From: JBBQWR01 sp038210495
GTDB taxonomy: Bacteria > Planctomycetota > Planctomycetia > Pirellulales > DATAWG01
Assembly: GCA_038210495.1 (NCBI GenBank)
Contig: JBBQWR010000021.1
Location: forward strand, 21,815-85,814
Length of the DNA: 64,000 nucleotides
Reading direction: 5' to 3'
The notes under the pieces were generated by a model. That model was not told where the DNA came from. It did not search any database and saw nothing but the letters and a program-made list of their open reading frames with translations. The position numbers and the translations under genes were made by a program. Positions 34,566-43,723 of the stretch are shown piece by piece (position 1 is the stretch's first letter; each line of letters begins with the position of its first letter).

Positions 34566-35609
34566 CTACAGCGTCAGTCCCTTGCCGCGGCCGGCCGTGT
34601 CGTCGCCGGCCCGTTCGATGTTCCAAAAGCGGATCGTGGTATCGAAGCTGCCGGAAATCAGGCGATGATTTCGCGGATCGGCCACGAGGCCCGCGACCGT
34701 GCCCGTATGGCCCACGAGCCGCTCGATCTCTTGTTTCGTCGTGAGGTCCCAGAGATGGATCATATTGTCGCTGCCGCCGGTGGCGAGCACTTTGGCGCCG
34801 CAGAAGGTCAGCGAGTGAATCTTGGCGCCGTGGCTTTCGATCGTCGCCGTCTCTTGGCCCAGTTGGGCGTCCCAGAGGCGGATCGTTTGGTCTTCGCTGG
34901 CGGTGGCGAGTTGGCCCCCGTCCATCGAGAAGGCCATTGCGCGGATACGGGCCTTATGGGCGTTCCAATCCTTCAACGTGCTGCCGTCGGCCATGTTCCA
35001 GACGCGAATCTTGCCGTTGCGACCGCCACCGGCCAACAGGGCGCCGTCGGGCGAAAACGCCACGACTCGCATGTCCTTGCACGGGCAATCGAGAATCTGC
35101 ATCGGCTCGCCGGTCGCGATGCTGTAAATCTGGAGCTTACCCTCGAAACCGGCCGCCACGAGTTGCTTGCCGCTGGGGCTGAACTGCACGACGTGGATCG
35201 CGATGTCTTGTTGCTTCAGCGAGCGCGAGAGCTTGCCGCTCGACACGTCCCACAGCCGCACTTGGCGATCGTCGCCGGCCGAAGCCAGCGTGCGACCGTC
35301 GGGGCTGAATTGCACCGAACGAATCCAATCGGTATGGCTATGCAGCGATTGCACGAGCCGCGCGCTGTCGACCGACCAGAGTCGGACGACATGATCGTCG
35401 CCGCCGGCGGCCAACAGCTTGCCATCGGGACTCAGCGCGACGGCCGTAATGACCGAGGCCCGAGCGCCAACCTGCGTGGGCTGGAGCTGAATCACCTGGG
35501 TCGCTTTACCGACCACCGGCGCCGCGGCAAATAGATTGGTCGGCATGCCGTGAAACAGAGCGACCGCCGTCAGACCGACAAAATGCCGGCGAAGGATGCG
35601 AGCTTGCAT
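34566..35609 (-). CDS. Exported WD40-repeat protein
   Basis: 347 residues. The N-terminus MQARILRRHFVGLTAVALF to NLFAAA looks like a signal peptide. Seven WD40 repeats follow, with conserved VAFSPDG, LLAAGGDD, VRLWSV, IRVWNM and IHLWDL stretches, enough for one beta-propeller. Probably a protein-interaction platform outside the cytoplasm; partner unknown. Same strand as and just upstream of the SdrD-like gene, 135 bp apart, so the two may be coexpressed. Confidence 0.85.
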   Translation of the reverse strand: MQARILRRHFVGLTAVALFHGMPTNLFAAAPVVGKATQVIQLQPTQVGARASVITAVALSPDGKLLAAGGDDHVVRLWSVDSARLVQSLHSHTDWIRSVQFSPDGRTLASAGDDRQVRLWDVSSGKLSRSLKQQDIAIHVVQFSPSGKQLVAAGFEGKLQIYSIATGEPMQILDCPCKDMRVVAFSPDGALLAGGGRNGKIRVWNMADGSTLKDWNAHKARIRAMAFSMDGGQLATASEDQTIRLWDAQLGQETATIESHGAKIHSLTFCGAKVLATGGSDNMIHLWDLTTKQEIERLVGHTGTVAGLVADPRNHRLISGSFDTTIRFWNIERAGDDTAGRGKGLTL

Positions 35610-35983
35610 GACCGTCCCTGGTGAACAAGTGGCTTAAAACAATATGCTGGCGCCGCCGAAATCCGAATCGGCGAGCAGCGCGAGCGCAAATGCCGGCGCG
35701 GGCGCATCAGGCCTTGCCGTCTATATCGGTTGAATCCCCTGTTGGCCCATAGCCGAATTGGGCGACGAGCAGGCGAAGAATGTGAGCCTGGATAAACGAG
35801 GGCGAGCGGGGCGGCGTCAGCCCCCTGTCCTCGGCGTCAAATTGCTAGCACACATCGAGTTCGAGAGAAATTAGTCAATCGAACGGTTGTCGCTGCAAGC
35901 ACACATGGCGAAACCGAGCCACTTAAAGATTCCTCAGCGCCGCGATGTCGAGGACAGGGGGCTGACGCCGCCCCGCTCGCCTA
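35610..35983. other. Intergenic 374 bp with a MITE-like element
   Basis: Upstream region of the WD40 gene (35610-35800, nothing recognisable) followed by the 181-bp family A element at 35801-35981, which abuts the MBL gene stop codon. Confidence 0.6.
35801..35981. mobile_element. Family A element with perfect 33-bp inverted arms
   Basis: Positions 35801-35833 and 35949-35981 are exact inverted copies, 33 of 33 bases, beginning GGCGAGCGGGGCGGCGTCAG. The 115-bp interior has no coding frame. Size and structure fit a MITE or a REP doublet (BIME). It ends 2 bases from the MBL gene stop (TGA then TAGGCGAGCGGGG on the coding strand). Confidence 0.8.
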
Positions 35984-36766
35984 TCACTTAGGCATCTTGC
36001 CTTGCGCGAGCTCGACATCCCACTGTTCCAAGAGCGGCCAATCGATCGCGCAGGTGCCGAAGTCGGCCATGTGAAGATAAGTTTCCAGCCGGGCGATCGC
36101 CTTGTCGAGCAGCTTGTCGTCCTTGCGGAAGATCGGCCCGTGACTAGGCAACAGCCATTTGACGTCGCTGGCCCGAATCCGCTGCAAGCTGAGGATGAAG
36201 GCCGGGATATCGCTGCCGTGATGGGCGTCAATGGCGCCGACGCAGCCGTCCCGATAGATGTTGTCGCCGCTAAACAGCAAATCGCCGAAGCGAAAAGAAA
36301 GCTGGCTGTCGGTGTGGCCGGGGGTGTGCCAGACTTCGAGATGCACGTCGCCGACCGTGACCTCATCTCCTTCGTCGATCAGCCGCTCGAAATTCACGGA
36401 GGGCATTTCCATGTGAATGTTTTGAGCGGAGATTACGGCAAACGTTTTGATTAAGTCGACTTCGGCGAGCGCCTCCGCGGCCAGCCGATGCCCGGTGACG
36501 GTTGTCTTGAGCGCGTGCTTGAACTTGGCCAAGCCCTGAATGTGGTCGACGTCGGCGTGAGTGGCGATAATCGTTTGGCAACTAGACAGCGGAAAATCGA
36601 GTTGCCGTATCAGCTCCAGAATCTCGTCGGCCGTATCCTGAAAACCGACGTCGATGAGCAGCCACTGATTGGCGTCGTAGACCAAATAGACGTTGCACCC
36701 CAGGCGTTGCCCTGCCTGATGATTGATTTCGATCACGTGAGGGAAAACGGGTTTCCGTTGAATCAT
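35984..36766 (-). CDS. Metallo-beta-lactamase-fold hydrolase
   Basis: 260 residues from MIQRKPVFPHVIEIN at 36766. MBL-fold motifs: WLLIDVGFQD, ATHADVDHIQGL, WHTPGHTDSQLS, LLFSGDNIYRDG, LLPSHGPI. The metal-site motif reads H-A-D-V-D-H, with Asp where the second His of HxHxDH is usual. Probably a glyoxalase II-like or related thioester/ester hydrolase; substrate unknown. The open frame extends to 36844, but the added residues are not conserved and overlap a repeat-like stretch. Confidence 0.8.
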   Translation of the reverse strand: MIQRKPVFPHVIEINHQAGQRLGCNVYLVYDANQWLLIDVGFQDTADEILELIRQLDFPLSSCQTIIATHADVDHIQGLAKFKHALKTTVTGHRLAAEALAEVDLIKTFAVISAQNIHMEMPSVNFERLIDEGDEVTVGDVHLEVWHTPGHTDSQLSFRFGDLLFSGDNIYRDGCVGAIDAHHGSDIPAFILSLQRIRASDVKWLLPSHGPIFRKDDKLLDKAIARLETYLHMADFGTCAIDWPLLEQWDVELAQGKMPK

Positions 36767-36850
36767 TGGGCGTGGAGCGTGAAGCGTAATACTAACCCGA
36801 AGCGTTAGCGAGGCAGTGGGGTCGTTCCCAAGAACGGCGTCCACCGGATT

Positions 36851-37735
36851 TTAAGAGGCGGCGTGCATCCCGGCAAGGAGTTCGGCGAGCCGCTCGGGAT
36901 ACTCGCGCTCGTCGAGTCGGGGGTTTAGTTCGGCTCGCATACGCGCCCCGGAGATGCGCTTATCGGAACCGCCGCGACTTGCCGCGAGGTGCGATGGGGC
37001 AGCCCGCTCGAAATGCGGCGCAGCGGCGCCAAGCTGGCGTGCCAACTCGGTCGCATATTCCATTCGGGTCAAGGGCCGACCATCGGACACTAAAAAAATC
37101 TTCGGCGGCTGGCCACGCTGTTCGGCGGCCAGGATGACCCGCGTCGCGTCGTCCACGTGGATCAGGTTTAGGTAGCCATCGGGATCGGCGACGATTGCGC
37201 GGCCGGCGATCAAATCCCGCATGTAGGGAATTCGATCCGGGCCATAGATCCCGGCCAGGCGGAGGATAATCGCGCGGGCGCCGAGTGCGTGCCCGGCTAG
37301 CAATTGCTCGGCCGCAAGCGCGATCCGACCCGCGTCGCGCACGGGCTCGCAGGGCGTGTCCTCGTCGACCCACTCACCGGTCGTTTGCCCGTAGACACCC
37401 GTCGTGCCGATAAATACGATCTTCGTCGCGCCGCCAGTCGGCACGGCATCGAGGGCCGCTTTCAGACCAGCGAGCTGGACTTGGTCGCGCGTGGCGCCGG
37501 CCGAAGCGTCGTAACCGATCGCATAGAGAATCGTGTCCGCGCGCGGAAGCTTGTTGGCCAGCGAAGCCGGGTTGGCGACATCGCCGACGATCGGTTGGAT
37601 GCCGGCGCGAGCTAGTTCAGCGGCGCGTTCGGCGGATCGGGTCAGAGCGTGAACCGTGTCTCCCGCGGCGAGCCAGTGCTGCGCGACTCGGCGACCGAGG
37701 TAGCCGCAACCGAGGATGAGTTTGGTGGTCGGCAT
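36851..37735 (-). CDS. NAD-dependent epimerase/dehydratase family protein (YeeZ-like)
   Basis: 294 residues. Rossmann motif LILGCGYLGRRVAQHWL at the N-terminus, then VFIGTTGVYGQT, LRLAGIYGPDRIPY and LNLIHVDDATRVIL. Extended-SDR architecture like YeeZ; the usual Tyr-x-x-x-Lys is not obvious, so the reaction is uncertain. 84 bases upstream of the MBL gene on the same strand. Confidence 0.82.
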   Translation of the reverse strand: MPTTKLILGCGYLGRRVAQHWLAAGDTVHALTRSAERAAELARAGIQPIVGDVANPASLANKLPRADTILYAIGYDASAGATRDQVQLAGLKAALDAVPTGGATKIVFIGTTGVYGQTTGEWVDEDTPCEPVRDAGRIALAAEQLLAGHALGARAIILRLAGIYGPDRIPYMRDLIAGRAIVADPDGYLNLIHVDDATRVILAAEQRGQPPKIFLVSDGRPLTRMEYATELARQLGAAAPHFERAAPSHLAASRGGSDKRISGARMRAELNPRLDEREYPERLAELLAGMHAAS

Positions 37736-37761
37736 TGAAGGAAAGAGGCAATTTCGAGTCG

Positions 37762-37792
37762 GGGACAGGGGGTGCACACCCCCCGCTCGCCT
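37762..37792. repeat. Family A repeat at the ruvX stop codon
   Basis: GGACAGGGGGTGCACACCCC then CCCGCTCGCCT. On the ruvX strand the stop TAA is followed at once by AGGCGAGCGGGGGG. The inner GGGGTGCACACCCC is a hairpin. Confidence 0.78.
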
Positions 37793-38266
37793 TTATTCGT
37801 CGAGGCCGGCCGGGTTGCGGCGGGCTTCTTCGCCGGACTCCAGGTAGGCCGTCAACAAAATTTGAGCGGCTAACTTGTCTAAGCGGGCCTTGCGCTTTTT
37901 CTTGGTCAGTTCCGCTTGAGCCAAGTAAATTTCGGCGTCGCGGGAGGTGAACCGCTCGTCGAAGTATACGACCGGCACGCCCGTGATCTCATGGAGCCAT
38001 TTGCCGAATTTTCGGGCGTCGGTCGATTTTCCGCTCTCGCGCCCGTCTAGATGCACGGGCAGGCCGACGACGAACTCGACGATCCGTTCTTCCTTGGCAA
38101 GCTGCCGAAAAAACGCCGCGTCGGCTTGCTCGCCGCGTCGCGTGTAATTCTCCAGCGGACTGGCGATCCGCCGCTCCGGATCGGTCACGGCGACGCCAAT
38201 CCGAACCGTGCCGAAGTCGACGCCAGCCAAGCGGCCAAGCGGAGCGGGATGATTAGGAGTATTCAC
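37793..38266 (-). CDS. ruvX: Holliday junction resolvase-like / pre-16S rRNA nuclease RuvX (YqgF)
   Basis: 157 residues from GTG 38266. RNase H-like fold: AGVDFGTVRIGVAVTDP, VVGLPVHLDGRES and VVYFDERFTSRDAEIYL. YqgF/RuvX trims the 5' end of 16S rRNA. The start is uncertain: no clear Shine-Dalgarno, and longer starts at 38305 and 38329 exist, the latter overlapping the upstream gene by 19 bases. Confidence 0.88.
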   Translation of the reverse strand: MNTPNHPAPLGRLAGVDFGTVRIGVAVTDPERRIASPLENYTRRGEQADAAFFRQLAKEERIVEFVVGLPVHLDGRESGKSTDARKFGKWLHEITGVPVVYFDERFTSRDAEIYLAQAELTKKKRKARLDKLAAQILLTAYLESGEEARRNPAGLDE

Positions 38267-38310
38267 GTCGGCACGGAGAGTTCGGGTCCAAATCGCTTGC
38301 GGCATAGCCG

Positions 38311-39381
38311 CTACAAATATTCGCGCCACCCGCGCTCTTCGAGAAGTTTTACAATCCGACGAATCGATTCTTCATCGCCGCGATTGGCGACCAGCGTGGC
38401 GTCGGGCGTGTGGACGACGATGCAGTCTCGCAGGCCGACCGTGACGATCAAGTGCTCGCCGTTGGCTCGGACGATCGTGCCGGTCGTGTTCAAACCGAGG
38501 TGCTTTCCGTCGATCGTGTTTCCCTCGGCGTCGGCGCCGCGCAGCCGGGCCATCGCTTGCCAGCTTCCCACGTCGTCCCAGTTGAACGGCGCCTCGATCA
38601 CCGCCACGCCCTGGGCTTTCTCCATCACGGCGTAATCGATCGACACGCCGCGAATCGCCGCGAACTCGCGATCGAACGTCTCGGCGAAATCGGGTCGGCC
38701 ATATGCGGCCACGATCGTTTGCAGCCGCTCGAGCATCTCGGGCGCGTCCTGCTGCAGCGATTCCAGGATCGTCCGCGCCTTCCACACGAAAATCCCTGAG
38801 TTCCAGTAGAAATTGCCGGCGGCGAGGTACTGTGCCGCCAACGCGACCGGCGGCTTTTCGTGAAACTTGGCGACTTCGTACAAGCCCGGGCCGTCGAGCG
38901 CCGCGCCCCGTTCGATGTAACCAAAACTTTCAGCCGCGTACGTCGGCCGAATGCCAAACGTCACGATCCTCCGCGGCTCGCGATCCACCAATGCGGCCGC
39001 CTGGGAAATCGCCCGCTGAAATGCGGCGATCGGCCGGATGACATGATCGGCCGGCGTGACGACCATCGTCGCCTCGGGATCGTCGCGGCTAATGAGCAGC
39101 GCCGCCAAACCAATGCACGGCGCAGTGTCGCGCTTGCACGGCTCGCCCAAAATCGAATCGGCCGGCAGTGAGGGAAGCTGCCGCCGCATCGCCTCAACCA
39201 TCCGCGCGGCCGTCACGATCAATACTCGCTCGCTCGGAACAAGTCCGTCCAAGCGATCGACCGTCTCTTGGATCATCGTCCGCTCGCCGGACAGCGCGAG
39301 CAACTGCTTCGGCCGATCGGCCCGACTCTCCGGCCAGAACCGCGTCCCCGCCCCACCGGCCATGATGACTGCATGCAGCAT
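38311..39381 (-). CDS. manC: Mannose-1-phosphate guanylyltransferase
   Basis: 356 residues from MLHAVIMAGGAGTRFWPES, the nucleotide-binding signature, followed by RPKQLLALSGERTMIQETV, VTPADHVI, FHEKPPVALAAQYL, YWNSGIFVWKA and NWDDVGSWQAM. Makes GDP-mannose from mannose-1-phosphate and GTP for surface polysaccharides. The length is the guanylyltransferase domain only, without the isomerase domain of long ManC. Confidence 0.9.
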   Translation of the reverse strand: MLHAVIMAGGAGTRFWPESRADRPKQLLALSGERTMIQETVDRLDGLVPSERVLIVTAARMVEAMRRQLPSLPADSILGEPCKRDTAPCIGLAALLISRDDPEATMVVTPADHVIRPIAAFQRAISQAAALVDREPRRIVTFGIRPTYAAESFGYIERGAALDGPGLYEVAKFHEKPPVALAAQYLAAGNFYWNSGIFVWKARTILESLQQDAPEMLERLQTIVAAYGRPDFAETFDREFAAIRGVSIDYAVMEKAQGVAVIEAPFNWDDVGSWQAMARLRGADAEGNTIDGKHLGLNTTGTIVRANGEHLIVTVGLRDCIVVHTPDATLVANRGDEESIRRIVKLLEERGWREYL

Positions 39382-39501
39382 AGCGCGAGAAAAACTAACA
39401 GCAAATCCTGTCGTGGGGCATTTTGCGCCCCTCGAACATAAACGGAATAAACACGGAGGGCGCAGAGATAACAGAGAAGCGAATGTTTCTAAAGTGTGGA
39501 G

Positions 39502-39564
39502 AACACTAATCTCCACTAATTGTCGCTAATGAATGATTAGCGGCAATTAGCGCGGATTAGTGTT
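39502..39564. repeat. Family J inverted pair
   Basis: AACACTAATCTCCACTAATT then GTCGCTAAT on the left (39502-39530), its mirror ATTAGCGGCAATTAGCGCGG then ATTAGTGTT on the right (39535-39564). An outer inverted pair with ACGGAGGG and CCCTCCGTG lies about 45 bases further out on each side. Fills the 259-bp gap between manC and the UAP1-like gene. Confidence 0.8.
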
Positions 39565-39640
39565 CCCCCGTCCGCAGCGGTTTTGTGAGGGCTTCTAAAA
39601 AATATCTGTTCCCTCCGTGTTCAAAAAACCCTTTGGCAAC

Positions 39641-41023
39641 TTAACAAAAAAGTCGCGGCTCGGTAACCTCCAGGCCTGACGGGACTTTGCCCGCAAGCTC
39701 GTCGGCGTCGATTGCAAATAGCGGGCTGATCTCGACCGGCGCCGTCGGCGCCACCGTGGCCCCCGCTTCCGTGAGCCACCGGGTGTGCTGGGCCACGAGC
39801 GCGGCTTGCATCGTCGCCAGCGTGTCTTGCTTTTCGCCGGGCCCGTTTTTTACCGGCGCGAAACCCTCGGCCGGGTCGATCTCGACGACGATTGCTCGCT
39901 CGGCCTTCGGCAAGAGATCAAACACGAACCGCTCGAATTTGATCGCGTTCGCCGCAGTCGGCTCGACGCGCTGGCCCGCGGCGTCGACGTGAGGAACCTT
40001 CTTCTTGGCAATGTGAAACGGCAAGCCTTCGCTGTCCGCCTGAACGCGATCCAGGAAACTCCGCTCGAAGAAATGGATCGCGATGCTGCCGGCCCAAATT
40101 TTTAGCGAGCCGTCCGGATTTCGCAAATTGGCGGCGGCCTCCGGCAAGTCGCTGTATTCGACGATCTGCAACCGGCCGTCGACATCGACTACGTTGCCGA
40201 CCTTCTCCAGCGGATACCGTTTCGCCACGACCTGGCTCGACATCTCCGACTTCACGAGCAAATGATAACCGAGAAACACCGGATCGCACATCTGCACGAG
40301 CGGATTGTCGACCTGAAAATAAAAGATGTGCTCGAGCCCGCGCTGAGTCATGTCCGCCAGGCCACCGCTCGCGGAGAGGGCCGAGAGCATGCCGCCATGC
40401 CCGTCGGGGCTCAGCGCCAAGCTGTCTTTCGATTCCAGCAGCAGCCGTCCCGATTGGATATCGACCGCCGGCATTTGACCTTGGCAGAATACGACCCCCT
40501 GATTGACGCCGAAGTGTCTGTTCTCAGCCAGGTACGCAAGCGTCTCTTCGTGCGTTGCTGGGCTCGTCATCAAATACAGCCGCACCGGTTTGCCAAATCG
40601 CTGCCCGACCGCTAGCAGTTTTTCGAAGAGAATCTTGAACAGCGAATCGCCGGAGACGGGACCCACCGGGAGCATTCCCTTGGGATGATTGAAACCCAAT
40701 CGGCTGCCTTGACCGCCGGCAACCAGGATGGCCCCGACTTTGCCCTGGGCGAGAGCCGCTTCGCCAATGCGGCGGGCTTCATCCACGGACCAGCGATTCT
40801 CGCCATTCAAGCGGAACGCCGGCGGCGGCGCGGCCCGTTTGATGATCTCGGCCACATCGACTGGGCTTTGCTTCTGCTCGATCAACCGCGCCAACCGGGC
40901 GAAATCGATCATCTTAATTTGCTCGGCAAGTTTGCGCCGACCGGCGTCGTCGAGCTGATCCCAAAACGTCAGCACGTGCTGCTGGCCGTGGCCAGTCAAA
41001 ATGGCTTCGAGCTCGTGCTTCAC
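39641..41023 (-). CDS. UAP1-like UDP-sugar pyrophosphorylase
   Basis: 460 residues from a GTG preceded by GGAGG at 8 bases. Eukaryotic-type UDPGP fold: VGAILVAGGQGSRLGFNHPK with GMLPVGPVSGDSLFKI, LYLMTSPATHEETL, SPDGHGGML and IFYFQVDNPLVQMCDP. Closest in pattern to UDP-N-acetylglucosamine pyrophosphorylase (UAP1), which makes UDP-GlcNAc from GlcNAc-1-P and UTP; UDP-glucose is also possible. Next to manC, suggesting a sugar-nucleotide cluster. Confidence 0.87.
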   Translation of the reverse strand: MKHELEAILTGHGQQHVLTFWDQLDDAGRRKLAEQIKMIDFARLARLIEQKQSPVDVAEIIKRAAPPPAFRLNGENRWSVDEARRIGEAALAQGKVGAILVAGGQGSRLGFNHPKGMLPVGPVSGDSLFKILFEKLLAVGQRFGKPVRLYLMTSPATHEETLAYLAENRHFGVNQGVVFCQGQMPAVDIQSGRLLLESKDSLALSPDGHGGMLSALSASGGLADMTQRGLEHIFYFQVDNPLVQMCDPVFLGYHLLVKSEMSSQVVAKRYPLEKVGNVVDVDGRLQIVEYSDLPEAAANLRNPDGSLKIWAGSIAIHFFERSFLDRVQADSEGLPFHIAKKKVPHVDAAGQRVEPTAANAIKFERFVFDLLPKAERAIVVEIDPAEGFAPVKNGPGEKQDTLATMQAALVAQHTRWLTEAGATVAPTAPVEISPLFAIDADELAGKVPSGLEVTEPRLFC

Positions 41024-41045
41024 GACGTCGGCCTCCAGCTTCCGT

Positions 41046-41165
41046 TCACAATCCCCACCATCCGCGCACCCAGGCGGTGGCCAGCAAGCATAGCAGCGGA
41101 AAGCCCAGGAAGATCAGCAGGTAGGTAAAGAGCGTGGTCCAAACGTGACGAGGCCAACGCGCCAT
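41046..41165 (-). CDS. 39-residue single-helix membrane protein
   Basis: Starts MARWPRHVWTTLFTYLLIF and ends AWVRGWWGL. One hydrophobic helix flanked by Arg/Trp. It ends 22 bases before the UAP1-like start, on the same strand. No clear Shine-Dalgarno. Similar tiny ORFs can arise by chance; the helix, the Trp belt and the tight spacing are the arguments for it. Confidence 0.45.
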   Translation of the reverse strand: MARWPRHVWTTLFTYLLIFLGFPLLCLLATAWVRGWWGL

Positions 41166-41190
41166 GATACGATTCTTGAGTCGATCGAAG

Positions 41191-41260
41191 GAGCCGCGCA
41201 CACAGTAAGCGACTGGAAATTTAACGCTAAGGCCGATTTCGCTTACTTCGTGCGCGGCTC
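41191..41260. repeat. Family B inverted pair
   Basis: GAGCCGCGCACACAGTAAGC at 41191-41211 and its mirror ending TGCGCGGCTC at 41240-41260. The right unit overlaps the 3' end of the membrane protein gene and contains its stop codon. Family members at 42205-42305 and 62073. Confidence 0.85.
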
Positions 41261-42190
41261 TAATTGTTTTTTCTCCGCGTGCGCCGCCTCTGCTACATTG
41301 TCGCCGGCCCGCGGCGCTTCGGCCGTGAATTCCATTATGACCGCCGCTTGCTCCTTGGCGATAGCGGTCCGCTTGAGTTCCAGCCTCATGCCAAATGGTA
41401 GAACTTGCACCGGCTTCACGCGACTGGAGGGGCCTGACAATTGGCGGAGCGCGACCCGGGGAGACTCATCGAACGGCGGACAAAACGCGACGTGCAAGGT
41501 CACGTTCCGCTCACCCGCGGCCAACGCGGTTTGCAGCCAGCCCTGCAATCGATCGGTGGTGGCCGATTGCGTGCGAATGAATTGTTGGGTGACGTTCGGT
41601 CCCAACGGGTAGAAATCGATTCCGGTCGTCGACGGAGCGGCGCCCGGCGGGGATTTGGAGTCCGCGACAATTGTGGCGGTCATCGGGGCATCGGCTAGGG
41701 AGGCAGGCAAGACCGGCGAGGAGTCAAGCCGAAGTTTTCGCAACGATAACCTCGACCGCTTGGCCCCGCGAATCCGCCAAGCCTGCCAGAGTTCAAACCC
41801 CTGTCGGACCGCGATGATCGTCCAAACGGCGGCCAGAGCCGGCGCGGTAGAACCAGGAACCGACAGGGCGACACCGCCAATCACAAGCGCGAGGCCTGGC
41901 GTCCAAAATGTTAACTGATCGAGAGTCCCCTGAAATCGTGTCGCCGAGCCGAGTTCGCTCAGGCGGCGCGTCATGCTGGCCACCATCGCGGCGGCAAAGA
42001 TTGCGCCGATCAGAGTCTGCCAAGGAAGCGGGGACATCAAACCGCCGGCCAAACGGCGGCTTGCGAGCGCTGTCGCCGCGACCACGAGCGATAACGTCAT
42101 AGCGCCGGCGGAGAGCCCGGCTAGTTGATGGGCCAACCGTTGAGATGGCCGGAAGGACGCAGGGGTGGCGACGGGAACCGATGAACTCAC
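41243..42190 (-). CDS. Membrane protein, unknown function
   Basis: 315 residues. Four likely membrane helices in the first 135 residues (GAMTLSLVVAATALA, TLIGAIFAAAMVASM, LALVIGGVALSV, ALAAVWTIIAV), then a soluble C-terminal part with NVTLHVAFCPPFDESPRVAL that may form a beta-rich domain. No family recognised. The last five codons and stop, EPRTK then TAA, are a family B repeat unit (GAGCCGCGCACGAAGTAA). Confidence 0.75.
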   Translation of the reverse strand: MSSSVPVATPASFRPSQRLAHQLAGLSAGAMTLSLVVAATALASRRLAGGLMSPLPWQTLIGAIFAAAMVASMTRRLSELGSATRFQGTLDQLTFWTPGLALVIGGVALSVPGSTAPALAAVWTIIAVRQGFELWQAWRIRGAKRSRLSLRKLRLDSSPVLPASLADAPMTATIVADSKSPPGAAPSTTGIDFYPLGPNVTQQFIRTQSATTDRLQGWLQTALAAGERNVTLHVAFCPPFDESPRVALRQLSGPSSRVKPVQVLPFGMRLELKRTAIAKEQAAVIMEFTAEAPRAGDNVAEAAHAEKKQLEPRTK

Positions 42191-42204
42191 GATCGCTCTC
42201 CCTA

Positions 42205-42305
42205 GAGCCGCACACGAAGTAAGCGGAAGCGGAACCTAGAGCCGCACACGAAGTAGGCGGAGGCCGATCGGTTGGCGTCCGACGCGCTTACTGCGTGCGC
42301 GGCTC
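42205..42305. repeat. Family B cluster: two direct and one inverted unit
   Basis: GAGCCGCACACGAAGTAAGC at 42205-42225, a second direct copy at 42239-42259 and an inverted copy at 42285-42305. Lies between metK and the membrane protein gene. Confidence 0.85.
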
Positions 42306-42329
42306 TATTCGATTATCGAAGGCCGGCCT

Positions 42330-43511
<1,182 letters not shown>

Positions 43512-43636
43512 GAAATGTCTCCTGTCTGAAAATCGGCGGGCGATTGGGCGGGACGCAAACGAGTGCGTGCAATTCATCAGTATAGTCATTGTCCACCGGG
43601 CGGGACAACCGTTGTTTGACGCCGGCGCCGAATACA

Positions 43637-43715
43637 TAGCCGCGGCATCCTGCCGCCCCGTCCGGCATTTTAACACGCACGCAATACGGCACGGCGCAGT
43701 AGGATGCCGCGGCTA
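43637..43715. repeat. Family I inverted pair
   Basis: TAGCCGCGGCATCCTGCCGC at 43637 and its mirror GTAGGATGCCGCGGCTA ending 43715, with about 40 bp between. A related single unit is at 47576. Lies between metK and the Ppx/GppA gene. Confidence 0.8.
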
Positions 43716-43723
43716 AGTCGGGT

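Noticed and set aside
43512..43723. SAM riboswitch upstream of metK
   Set aside because: The upstream DNA is filled by a family I inverted pair and lacks the recognisable SAM-I core; metK's ribosome binding site follows closely.
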